From Elusimicrobiota bacterium (GTDB lineage Bacteria; Elusimicrobiota; Elusimicrobia; UBA1565): a stretch of 64,000 bases of DNA. Below, one piece after another: positions 46,028 to 54,110 of the stretch (its first letter is position 1; each line of letters begins with the position of its first letter). Made by a program: the position numbers and the translations under genes. A model generated the notes under the pieces. It saw only the letters and a program-made list of their open reading frames with translations. It searched no databases and was not told the origin of the DNA. The stretch spans positions 82,746 to 146,745 of the forward strand of contig JACPXC010000038.1 of assembly GCA_016196755.1 (NCBI GenBank), written 5' to 3'.

Positions 46028-47023
46028 ATGGACCCACAGCCGTCCCCGGAACCGCAAAGCCGCCCAGCCGGCGCCGCGTCTCCCAGCCCCAACCTCGCCC
46101 CTGCGCGCAAAGAACCGCCGCGCGCTCTGGGCTTTCGCACCCCCCATCTCGTCGCCGGATCCTGCCTGGCGTTCGCGATCGCCGCGTTCATCGCCTCCCA
46201 GTCGCTCTTGTCCCGGCTCCCTTGGGACGCGGTCTTGGCCGATCCCGCCCAGCCGCCCGCCGTCGAGCCCGCCAAGGGCTTCATAGAGGAGAGCATCCCG
46301 CTGGTAGTCCTCGACCAGGAGGAGGCACCCCTGACGCCCCTGCGCGTCGGCCCCAGCCCGCTCCCCGTCGGCGGGGAAGGGATGCGCGCGCCCTCCGTCG
46401 ACGACGCGGACCTCCCCGCTCGCGACCGCATGAGCCCTATGAAGGCGGGGCGGGGAACCCAGCCGAAGCCCCGACTACGCCTCATCAGCAACATCTATGA
46501 CGTGGTCGCCCGGAACGGGGACGACGGCAACGGCTTCCAAGGCATGAATCTCCGCATGGGCCCCAGCGGGGGCAGCGGCGCGTTCCTGGCCGCGGCGCCC
46601 AACGCCTCCCGCCGAGCGGAAGCCGCGCCGCGGGCCGCGGCTCCGCCGTCGAGCGTCGGGAGGATGTTCCGTTCGCAGGCCCCCGGACGCCAGGCTCAGG
46701 CGGCGCCGTCGCGGACCGCGGCGCCGGCACCCTCGGCCCTGCCGGACTGCAAGGACTGCACCGGCACCATCGGCGCCCAGGACCGGCAGCTCCACGTCGA
46801 CCGCTCCAAGCCCGCGGCGACCGCCGGCGACGCGCGCTTCGTCGGCATGTGCGGCAATGAGTACGCCTACGAGATCACCAATCGGACCAACCGGACCCTC
46901 GACCTCACCCTCGGCGACGATCACGGTAAATCCTGGCGGACCGGGAACCTGCCGCCGGGCGGGTCGACCCGGATCTCCAGCCCCCACCGCTTGAGCGGGT
47001 TGACCGGGCTGGTCAACCGCTAG
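46028..47023 (+). CDS. Membrane-anchored low-complexity protein of unknown function
   Basis: This 331-residue protein has a Pro/Ser/Ala-rich cytosolic start, one transmembrane helix near residues 37-60 (HLVAGSCLAFAIAAFIAS), a long Pro/Ala/Arg-rich region, and a compact carboxy-terminal part with paired cysteines (CKDCTGTIGAQD) and CGNEYAYEITNRTNRTLDL. The last part may be a small beta domain exposed outside the membrane. No family is recognised. The start is fixed by a promoter ending seven bases before the ATG. Confidence 0.6.
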   Translation: MDPQPSPEPQSRPAGAASPSPNLAPARKEPPRALGFRTPHLVAGSCLAFAIAAFIASQSLLSRLPWDAVLADPAQPPAVEPAKGFIEESIPLVVLDQEEAPLTPLRVGPSPLPVGGEGMRAPSVDDADLPARDRMSPMKAGRGTQPKPRLRLISNIYDVVARNGDDGNGFQGMNLRMGPSGGSGAFLAAAPNASRRAEAAPRAAAPPSSVGRMFRSQAPGRQAQAAPSRTAAPAPSALPDCKDCTGTIGAQDRQLHVDRSKPAATAGDARFVGMCGNEYAYEITNRTNRTLDLTLGDDHGKSWRTGNLPPGGSTRISSPHRLSGLTGLVNR

Positions 47024-47040
47024 CTGTCCGCGCGGACAGC
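47023..47040. other. Perfect 18-base palindrome between convergent genes
   Basis: GCTGTCCGCGCGGACAGC lies at the stop codon of the rightward gene and six bases before the end of the convergent leftward gene. It would form a strong hairpin on both transcripts. No T tract follows on either strand. Confidence 0.45.
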
Positions 47041-47046
47041 CTCGCA

Positions 47047-47553
47047 TCAGCGCGGAGGCTTCACCGGCTGGAGCGAACGCGCCAGGTCGAGGAACGACTT
47101 GAGGAAGACCTCGCGCGAGCACTCGCCGGGCATGTAGCGCGCCACGACCCGGAATTGCTCGGTATGGAGCTCGTAGACGTCCTCGGTCTCGCAGCGCAGG
47201 CTGTAGGTCGTCGCCCCGTGCCGGCTGTCCTCGCGTTCCTCCCAGGGTCGGCCCGCGCAGCCGGAAACCCGCTTGATTCCGGCGCCGTCTCTGGGCTTGA
47301 ACTCGAGCTCTATGTCGGCCACGGCCGCAAGGCGCGTGTTAAAGCGCGAGCGCTTGCGGCAAGACCTCTCCCAACGGAAGCCCCCCATGGTCGACTCTCG
47401 CCCGTTATCCCTCCTGAGGGGCTTAAATCCCAGGGGTTCCGTGAAGCGCCAGCCCCAGGCCCCCAACTCGGTCTTCGTGGGCGGCTTCGGACGCCGGGCC
47501 CACTCTTCCGCGGCATGGAGGGAGAAAGCCAGCAGGAACAGGAGCAGCCGCAT
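47047..47553 (-). CDS. Small secreted protein of unknown function
   Basis: This 168-residue protein has a short signal peptide (MRLLLFLLAFSLHAAEE) and a mature part with four cysteines (ERSCRKRSR, VSGCAGRPW, LRCETED and PGECSREVF) that may form two disulfides. The terminal FLKSFLDLARSLQP helix is typical of small periplasmic domains. No family is recognised. It is convergent with the preceding gene. Confidence 0.6.
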   Translation of the reverse strand: MRLLLFLLAFSLHAAEEWARRPKPPTKTELGAWGWRFTEPLGFKPLRRDNGRESTMGGFRWERSCRKRSRFNTRLAAVADIELEFKPRDGAGIKRVSGCAGRPWEEREDSRHGATTYSLRCETEDVYELHTEQFRVVARYMPGECSREVFLKSFLDLARSLQPVKPPR

Positions 47554-47860
47554 GGCAGGAGTATGCCTGTCCCCAGCCTTCCGCGCCAGTGGGTCATATG
47601 GGTTTTGATGACATGGCTTTGACTGTCACAAAACATTCAAACGGGCTAGACGTTGCCACCATGGTCTCTGGGCAGGCCTAGGGATACCATTAGATATGAG
47701 CCTGGAGGATAGATGAATGGCGATAAGATAAACACTTTTTTTATACTCTCGAATTCCACCCCCTCATGTCCGTTGCCCGTCCGACCGGTTCCAGCGCCAA
47801 CCTGACACTTGATGACATGCGTCATCTAGGAACGCCCCCGCTTCCGGATTAAAGAATAAT
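47554..47860. other. 307-base AT-richer gap with a repeated 11-mer, no gene recognised
   Basis: The region between the secreted protein and the first kinase gene is less GC-rich than its surroundings and holds no convincing reading frame. TTGATGACATG occurs twice (47605-47615 and 47809-47819), and the second is part of a small palindrome GATGAC-ATGC-GTCATC. This could be a regulator-binding site for the signalling island that starts at 47861. Confidence 0.4.
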
Positions 47861-49366
47861 ATGGCTGCAGCCAATGGCATAGAACGCTCCATCAACGTCC
47901 TCCTCATCGAGGACGACCCCGACGACGCCCTCCTGCTCAGCCACCTGATGGCCAAGTCCGACTGGCCGGCGTTCCGGTTCGTCATGGAATGCGCCCAGAC
48001 CCTCGAGGAGGGGCTCAAGATCCTGGCCCAGGGCAAGACCGAGGTCGTCCTGCTCGACCTCGCCCTGCCCGACAGCCACGGCCTGGAGACCCCGCGCCGG
48101 GTCCACGCCGCCTTCCCGGACGTGCCGGTGGTCGTGCTGACCGGCCTGCGCGACGAGGGCCTCGGCCTGGAAGCCGTGCTCCAGGGCGCCCAGGACTACC
48201 AGGTCAAGGGCTCCATCGACGCCCATGCCTTCAAGCGCACGATCAGCTACGCGGTCGAGCGCCACCGCATGTCGCGGCGCTTCCGGGGCCTGCTCGAGAG
48301 CCTGGCCGACGCCGTCCTCGTCATCGACGAGGGCGACGTCGTGCGCTACCGCAACTCCGCCGCCCAAAAGCTCTTCGGCGGGACGTCCGCCGCCCTGCTC
48401 GACCAGAAGGTCCCTTTCAAGCTCTCCAAAGACCCCGTAGCCGAGCTGACCCTCGGCGAGCGCTTCATCCAGATGCGCGTCTCGGAGATCGAGTGGAGCC
48501 GCAAGCCCGCGCGCTTGGCCGTCCTGCGCGACATGACCGACCTGCGCAAGGTCGAGCAGCTCAAGGCCGAGGTCAAGGAGCAGCGGCGGATGGACAAGCT
48601 CAAGGACGAGCTCATGGGGGCGGTGTCCCACGAGATGCGCAACCCGCTGACCATCATCAAGGCCGTGGCCGTCGACCAGCGCGAGGGGATGGCCGGGGTC
48701 ATGAACGAGCGCCAGAAGGAGATGGCCACCCTCCAGTTCCGGAACATCCTGCGCCTGCAGCAGATCCTCGACCACATCCTCGACCTCGCCCGCCTGGAGT
48801 CCGGCCGGGCCGACATCCGCCCGCGCCGTTTCGAGCCCGCCCAGCTCGTGAAAGACTCCGTCACCGGGGCGCGCCTCATGGCCGCCAAGAGCGGGGTCAA
48901 GATCGACGTCGAGCTGGGGGCGGACCTCCCCGCGCTCCACGCCGACCCCGCCCTGTTCTCGCAGACCCTCGGGAACCTGCTCGACAACGCCCTGCGCTTC
49001 GCCAAATCGAAGATAAGCGTGCGCGCCAAGGTCCACAGCGCGGCGCGCGCGGGGACCTCGGGCAAGTCCCGTTCCGCCGTGGCCCCCTCCCCCGCCATGG
49101 TCGAGTTCCGCGTCATCGACGACGGCCCCGGCATCCCCAAGACCCGCCAGGCCGAAATCTTCACGAAGTTCGTCCAGATCGACCGCCGGCCCAGGGTCGA
49201 CGGCTATAAGGGAACGGGACTGGGCCTAGCCATCTGCAAGGAGAGCGTCGAGCGCCAGGGCGGCCAGATCTGGGTGGAGGGCGAGGAAGGACACGGCGCC
49301 AGCTTCCACTTCACCCTGCCGCGCTATGAGGGCGCCTCCAAGCGCGGGGGAGACGATGAAGGCTGA
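47861..49366 (+). CDS. Hybrid sensor: receiver, PAS-like and histidine kinase domains
   Basis: This 501-residue cytosolic protein begins with a receiver domain (LLIEDDPDDALLL, phosphoacceptor Asp in VVLLDLALPDSHG, Lys in YQVKGSIDA). A small PAS-like domain (near residues 142-220), a HisKA dimer helix with VSHEMRNPLTIIK and a HATPase domain (LLDNALRFA, DDGPGIPK, GTGLGLAICKE) follow. The receiver-first order suggests it accepts phosphate from another kinase and passes a signal on. The end overlaps the next response regulator by 11 bases. It opens the signalling island. Confidence 0.9.
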   Translation: MAAANGIERSINVLLIEDDPDDALLLSHLMAKSDWPAFRFVMECAQTLEEGLKILAQGKTEVVLLDLALPDSHGLETPRRVHAAFPDVPVVVLTGLRDEGLGLEAVLQGAQDYQVKGSIDAHAFKRTISYAVERHRMSRRFRGLLESLADAVLVIDEGDVVRYRNSAAQKLFGGTSAALLDQKVPFKLSKDPVAELTLGERFIQMRVSEIEWSRKPARLAVLRDMTDLRKVEQLKAEVKEQRRMDKLKDELMGAVSHEMRNPLTIIKAVAVDQREGMAGVMNERQKEMATLQFRNILRLQQILDHILDLARLESGRADIRPRRFEPAQLVKDSVTGARLMAAKSGVKIDVELGADLPALHADPALFSQTLGNLLDNALRFAKSKISVRAKVHSAARAGTSGKSRSAVAPSPAMVEFRVIDDGPGIPKTRQAEIFTKFVQIDRRPRVDGYKGTGLGLAICKESVERQGGQIWVEGEEGHGASFHFTLPRYEGASKRGGDDEG

Positions 49367-49766
49367 GAACACCGACAGGCCGGTCGTCGTCATGGTCGAC
49401 GACGACGCCGACTGGCAGACCGTCGTCAAAGGCTGGCTCTCCGAGCGCTACGAGCACTTCTCGCTCTTGGACGGCAACGACCTGCTCGAGGAGCTGGCGG
49501 CCCTGGAGGCCGACCTCCTCATCCTCGACGTGCAGATGCCGGGCGACGACGGCTTCTCGGTCTGCCGGCGCCTGCGCGCCGACCGCCGCTTCGACGCCAT
49601 GCCGATCGTCTTCCTGACCGGACGCAAAGAGGACGCCGACTTCTTGAAGAACATCGACGTCGGCGGCACCGCCTTCCTCACGAAGCCGATCAGCCGCCGG
49701 CGCCTCTTGTCCGTGCTCCGGGAGCTCCTGCCCGACCACGTCGAGACCTTGGGCGCCGGGGACTGA
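49356..49766 (+). CDS. Single-domain response regulator
   Basis: This 136-residue receiver has MVDDDADWQ, the phosphoacceptor Asp in LLILDVQMPGDDGFS and the Lys in AFLTKPISRR. There is no output domain. Its start lies inside the end of the preceding kinase gene, so the pair is probably translationally coupled, and it is followed after four bases by a MASE1 kinase. It may relay phosphate between the kinases of this island. Confidence 0.88.
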   Translation: MKAENTDRPVVVMVDDDADWQTVVKGWLSERYEHFSLLDGNDLLEELAALEADLLILDVQMPGDDGFSVCRRLRADRRFDAMPIVFLTGRKEDADFLKNIDVGGTAFLTKPISRRRLLSVLRELLPDHVETLGAGD

Positions 49767-49770
49767 CACG

Positions 49771-51375
49771 GTGGCCGGCCGTGAAAAGACCTTAGGGCTG
49801 GCCGCGGCGCTGGCCGCCGGCTATTTCGTCGTCGGCAAGCTAGGGCTCCTTCTCGCCACCACCCACGTCAGCGTCACCGCGGTCTGGCCCCCCACCGGCC
49901 TGGCCCTGGCCGCCGTCCTCATCTGGGGCACGCGCGTCTGGCCGGGGATCTTCGCCGGGGCGTTCCTCGTCAACGTGACGACGGCCGGCGGCCCGGCCAC
50001 CGCCCTGGGCATCGCCGCGGGGAACACCCTCGAGGCCGTCCTCGGCGGGACCCTGGCGGCGCGCTGGGCCGGCGGCCGCTGGCCCTTCGCAATGCCCAAG
50101 GACCTCCTGCTCTTCATCCTCTTGGCGGCCCTGGCCGCGCCCATCGTCAGCGCGACGGTCGGGGTGCTCACCCTGCGTCTCTCGGATCTGGCGGCGCCCG
50201 GCGCTTGGCCGCGGCTCTGGCTGACCTGGTGGCTAGGCGACGCGGCCGGGGCGCTGGTCGTCGCCCCCCTCCTCCTGGCCTGGAGCGCGCGGGCGGATAT
50301 CCCCTGGGAGCGCTACAAGGAAGCGGCCGCGCTTGCCGCATCCTTGGCCGTCGTCTGTGCCTTGGTCTTCACGGCCCCTCCCAGCATCCCGGTCGACTTC
50401 GCCTGCCTTCCCCTCCTGCTCTGGGCGGCCCTGCGCTTCGGCCCGCGCGCCGCCACGGCCGCCATCCTGTCGCTGTCCGCGCTGGCGATCGCCGGAACCC
50501 TGCGCGGCCGCGGGCCCTTCGCCTTCGGCTCGGCCGATGAATCCCTGCTCGTCCTGCAGGCCTTCATCTGCACCTGCGCCGCGGCGGCGCTGCTGGTCTC
50601 GGCGCTGGTCTCGGAGCGGCGCGCCGCCGAGGAAGGTCTGCGCCGGGTCCAAGCCGGCCTCGAGGAGCGGGTCGCCGAGCGCACCGCCGCGCTGGCCAAG
50701 TCCAACGACGAGCTCGGCCTGTTCGCCTCGATGGTCGCCCACGAGCTGCAGTCGCCGCTGCGCAAGATCATGATGTTCGGCGACTTAGTCGAGCATCCCG
50801 ACCTCGCCCCCGAGGCCGAGGCGGGGCTCTACGCGCGGCGGATGGTCGAGTCGGCGCGGACCATGTCGCGCCTGGTCCAGGACATGCTCGACCTCTCGCG
50901 CATCGGGACCCAAGACTCCGAACTCGCGCCCGTCGCGCTCGACGCCGCGGTGGCCGCCGCCGCGGAGGAATGCCGCGTCGAGGCCGCCGCCGCGGGCGGG
51001 CGCCTCGACATCGGCCCCCTTCCCGTCGTGCTCGCCGACGCCTCGCAGATCCACCAGCTCTTCGAAAACCTGCTCTCCAACGCCCTCAAGTTCCGCCGCC
51101 CCGAGACGCCGCCCGTCGTCAGCGTCGCCTGCGGCAAGGCGCGAGAAGGCCTCGTCGACATCGAGGTCGCCGACAACGGCATCGGCTTCGAGGAGAGGCA
51201 CCGCCGCAAGATCTTCAAGGCCTTCCATCGCCTGCACCCCAAAGGGAAGTACGTCGGCAGCGGGATGGGGCTGGCGGTCTGCGCCAAGATCGCCGAGCGG
51301 CACGGCGGGGAGATCGCCGCGCGCTCCGAGCCGGGACAAGGCTCGGTGTTCACCGTGACGCTGCGCACGCGCTGA
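49771..51375 (+). CDS. Membrane histidine kinase with MASE1 sensor domain
   Basis: This 534-residue protein starts at a GTG and has about eight amino-terminal transmembrane segments forming a MASE1 domain (VSVTAVWPPTGLALAAVLIWG, AFLVNVTTAG). A coiled coil, a HisKA helix with MVAHELQSPLRKI and a HATPase domain (LLSNALKFR, DNGIGFEE, GSGMGLAVCAKIAERHGGEI) follow. The kinase core resembles that of phytochrome-like sensor kinases. The ligand of MASE1 is unknown. The OmpR-type regulator one base downstream is the obvious partner. Confidence 0.92.
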   Translation: MAGREKTLGLAAALAAGYFVVGKLGLLLATTHVSVTAVWPPTGLALAAVLIWGTRVWPGIFAGAFLVNVTTAGGPATALGIAAGNTLEAVLGGTLAARWAGGRWPFAMPKDLLLFILLAALAAPIVSATVGVLTLRLSDLAAPGAWPRLWLTWWLGDAAGALVVAPLLLAWSARADIPWERYKEAAALAASLAVVCALVFTAPPSIPVDFACLPLLLWAALRFGPRAATAAILSLSALAIAGTLRGRGPFAFGSADESLLVLQAFICTCAAAALLVSALVSERRAAEEGLRRVQAGLEERVAERTAALAKSNDELGLFASMVAHELQSPLRKIMMFGDLVEHPDLAPEAEAGLYARRMVESARTMSRLVQDMLDLSRIGTQDSELAPVALDAAVAAAAEECRVEAAAAGGRLDIGPLPVVLADASQIHQLFENLLSNALKFRRPETPPVVSVACGKAREGLVDIEVADNGIGFEERHRRKIFKAFHRLHPKGKYVGSGMGLAVCAKIAERHGGEIAARSEPGQGSVFTVTLRTR

Positions 51376-51376
51376 G

Positions 51377-52063
51377 ATGGCCCGCATACTCTGCATCGAG
51401 GACGACGAGCACATCCAGCACCTGGTGGGGCAGGTCCTCTACCAGCACGGCTACGACGTGCATTCGGCGTGGAACGGCCGCGAGGGCTACGAGAAGGCGC
51501 TCTCGCTCGACCCCGACCTGATCGTCCTCGACCTCATGCTGCCGATCATGAACGGGGTCCAGTTCCTCAAGGCCCTGCGCCGGCACGAGACCGCCCGCGA
51601 CATCCCGATCATCGTCGTCACGGCCTACGGCGACGAGGCCGGCCTGCTCAAGTGCTCGATCGAGACCCTGGCCTCGGCGCACTACCTGCGCAAGCCCATC
51701 GACTTCACGGAGCTCCTGAACTGCGTCAAGCGCGTGCTGGCCGCCTTCCCGCGCGCGCGCCGCGGCCTCCAGCCCCGCAAGGAGCTGCGCAAGGGCGTCA
51801 TCCGCGCCGACCCCCGCCTGCGGACGGTCTGGGTCGACGACCGCCTCGCCGCCACCCTGGTCCACAAGGAGTTCGCCGTGCTCGAGTGCCTCATGCGCAG
51901 CCCCGGGCCGGTGCCCCGCGGCGAGCTCTTGAGCGCCCTGGGCTACCAGGACGGGCAGGCCAACGCGCTGGCCCAGACGGTCCATCGCCTGCGCCGGCAC
52001 CTGGGCCCCGCGAACGCGGCGCGAATCAGCACGACGCCGGAAGGCTACGAGGTGGTGGGATGA
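51377..52063 (+). CDS. OmpR-family response regulator
   Basis: This 228-residue regulator has a receiver domain (CIEDDEHIQ, Asp in LIVLDLMLPIMNG, Lys in YLRKPIDF) and a winged-helix output domain (LVHKEFAVLECLMRSPG, VHRLRRHLG, ISTTPEGYEVV). It probably works with the MASE1 kinase upstream. Its stop overlaps the porin gene start (ATGA), so the porin may be its first target. Confidence 0.92.
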   Translation: MARILCIEDDEHIQHLVGQVLYQHGYDVHSAWNGREGYEKALSLDPDLIVLDLMLPIMNGVQFLKALRRHETARDIPIIVVTAYGDEAGLLKCSIETLASAHYLRKPIDFTELLNCVKRVLAAFPRARRGLQPRKELRKGVIRADPRLRTVWVDDRLAATLVHKEFAVLECLMRSPGPVPRGELLSALGYQDGQANALAQTVHRLRRHLGPANAARISTTPEGYEVVG

Positions 52064-53226
52064 CGACGAGGACGGCATGGACGCGCGTACTGGCGGTGTC
52101 GGCGTTGGCGCTGGCCTCGGCCGCGCCGGCCGCCGCCAAGATCGTCTTCACGGGCTACGGCGCCTTCAACTTCACGACGGACGGAGCCTTCCGCGTCCAC
52201 GGGCCGCCGGCCGTCATCGGGACCCTGCCCGAGGGCACTACGCGCCTCCGCGGCTTCTCCACCGACGCGGTCGGGCTCTTTGCCGCCACCAAGGCGGGCG
52301 AAGACTCCGAGTTCCTCGTGGACCTCAACTTCCGGAACGTCGGCGCCGCCGTCGGCGAGACGCGCATCCAGTACGCCTACCTCGACACCGCCTTGCCGTG
52401 GGACATGCGCCTGCAGGCCGGCAAGATCACCCTGCCCATCGGCTACTACAACACCCGGTTTTTCTATCCGTTCCAACGCGTCTCCATCTCCGGGCCGGTC
52501 TTCCAGTCCGGGATCCTCGGCCTGCCGATCGCCGACGTCGGCGCCGTCGTCTCGCGGCATTTCGAGGAGGGCGACTGGGGCGTCGACCTGCGCGTCTACG
52601 GCGTCAACGGCTACGGAAGCACCCCCAACAGCACGGCCACCTTCCGGAGCCCCTCGGCTCCCGGCGGGCTGACCGTCTCGCGCAACCTCGGCGCCGGCAA
52701 CAACAACCGCGACCTGGCGGTGGGCGGCCAGGCCGCCATCGGGGCCCGCGGCCTCGGCGAGGCCGGCATGTCCTACTACCGCGGGGCCTGGGACAAGTCC
52801 GGCGAGCGGGTCCTCCAGATCCTCGGCGCCCACGTCCTCTTCACGCCGGCGCGCTTGAACATCCTCGCCGAGTACCTTCACCTCGACGTCGACGCCGACC
52901 AGGGGATGGCCGCCTCCCTGGGAGGCAACGGGGACTGGCACACCGACGGCCTCTTCATCGACGTCAGCCATCCGCTGGGCGCCCCGCGCGGCATGCCCCT
53001 CACCGGCTTCGCCCGCGGCGAGATCTATGACAGCTCCAGCGACTCGGGCGGGGGCGGGCATGAGAGCCTGCGCAGTCTCTCCACCGGAGCGGCTCTGCGC
53101 GTCAACGACTCGATCACCTGGAAGGCGGAATGCCTGTGGCTCGAGTACCGCGTGCCGTTCGTCAGCGCCAAGAGCATCGTCCTCGTAGGTCATTCCGTCT
53201 CGCTGGGCCTGGTGGCGGCGTTTTGA
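52060..53226 (+). CDS. Porin-like outer-membrane protein
   Basis: This 388-residue protein has a signal peptide (VLAVSALALASAAPAAA) and repeated amphipathic strands ending with VSLGLVAAF. Strands such as FRNVGAAVGETRIQYAYLD and LQAGKITLPIGYYNTRFF resemble phosphate-selective or general porins (OprO/P- or gram-negative porin type). It may bring the substrate sensed by the downstream solute-binding protein and kinase into the periplasm. The TTG of the next gene overlaps its stop codon. Confidence 0.75.
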   Translation: MTTRTAWTRVLAVSALALASAAPAAAKIVFTGYGAFNFTTDGAFRVHGPPAVIGTLPEGTTRLRGFSTDAVGLFAATKAGEDSEFLVDLNFRNVGAAVGETRIQYAYLDTALPWDMRLQAGKITLPIGYYNTRFFYPFQRVSISGPVFQSGILGLPIADVGAVVSRHFEEGDWGVDLRVYGVNGYGSTPNSTATFRSPSAPGGLTVSRNLGAGNNNRDLAVGGQAAIGARGLGEAGMSYYRGAWDKSGERVLQILGAHVLFTPARLNILAEYLHLDVDADQGMAASLGGNGDWHTDGLFIDVSHPLGAPRGMPLTGFARGEIYDSSSDSGGGGHESLRSLSTGAALRVNDSITWKAECLWLEYRVPFVSAKSIVLVGHSVSLGLVAAF

Positions 53227-54110
53227 ACCGAGCCAAGGGACCATCGCGCTTGCTGTCGCCGCTCATCCTGGCGGCGGGGCTGGGCTTGGCCGTTCCGGAG
53301 GACGGGGCGGCCGAGGTGGCCCTGCTCGTCGAGGCCGGCCTGCCCGGGGCCGGGCGCGTCGGAGCGGCGCAGGGCGTGCGGGTCTACCAGTTCGAGTCCG
53401 CCGAGCGCGGCAACCCCATCACGGAGGGGCGCCTGCTGGCCGCGCTGCAGGGGATCGAACGGGTCATCGTCGTGGGGCCCGAGGCCGCCAGCTGGGCGGC
53501 CCGGCGGCTGGAAAACCCCGTCATCCATTTCGCGGGCGGGGCCGCGCGCCTGCAGAGCGTGGACTTTCAGGCCCGCAACTGGACCGGCAGCGTGGGCTAC
53601 GGCCCCGGCCAGGTCCTCGACTATGCCCGCTCCGCGGGCTGGCGGCGCGTCGGCGTGGCCTGCACCCCGGCGTTCGCCGGCCTGCTGCCGTCCTTGCGCG
53701 CCGTGGCCCGGGCCCGAGGGCTGACCGTCACCGACAAGGTCATCGGCGGACCGCCCCAGGTCCCGGGCGCGGTCGAGGAGCTGATGGGCTCCTCCGACGC
53801 GTTCTGGCTGCTCGGCGGGCCCCTGACGGCGTTCGGCGGCGGCTTCGACTATATCGTCGAGGCCTCGCTGTCGCGGCAGGTCCCCGTCATAGCGCCTGAG
53901 CCGGGCATGGTGGGCAGGGGCGCCTACCTGGCCATAGCCCCGAACTGGAAAGCCGTCCTCTCCGAGGCCGTGACGGTGGCCACCGCCTCCGCCGCGGGCG
54001 AGGCGGCCTGGCCCAAGTCCCGGATGTCCTTCACCGAGGCGGACGGGAGCCTGGTCCTCAACGAGGTCCTCAAGAAGAAGTGGGGCTTCAAGCGTGGGGG
54101 CGTCCGGTGA
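53223..54110 (+). CDS. ABC-type substrate-binding-like periplasmic protein
   Basis: This 295-residue exported protein starts at a TTG, with a signal region LLSPLILAAGLGLAVPEDGAAE. It has a two-domain type I periplasmic-binding fold of the COG2984 kind: VYQFESAER, RVIVVGPEAASWAA, GYGPGQVLDYARSAGWRRVGVAC, VIAPEPGMVGRGAYLAIAPNW. No permease or ATPase genes are nearby, so it is likely to be a sensor subunit for the kinase that follows, overlapping by four bases, and not part of a transporter. Confidence 0.72.
   Translation: MNRAKGPSRLLSPLILAAGLGLAVPEDGAAEVALLVEAGLPGAGRVGAAQGVRVYQFESAERGNPITEGRLLAALQGIERVIVVGPEAASWAARRLENPVIHFAGGAARLQSVDFQARNWTGSVGYGPGQVLDYARSAGWRRVGVACTPAFAGLLPSLRAVARARGLTVTDKVIGGPPQVPGAVEELMGSSDAFWLLGGPLTAFGGGFDYIVEASLSRQVPVIAPEPGMVGRGAYLAIAPNWKAVLSEAVTVATASAAGEAAWPKSRMSFTEADGSLVLNEVLKKKWGFKRGGVR

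Noticed and set aside
53223..54110. Part of an ABC importer operon
   Set aside because: No permease or ATPase gene is adjacent. The overlapping neighbour is a histidine kinase, so a sensory role is more likely.
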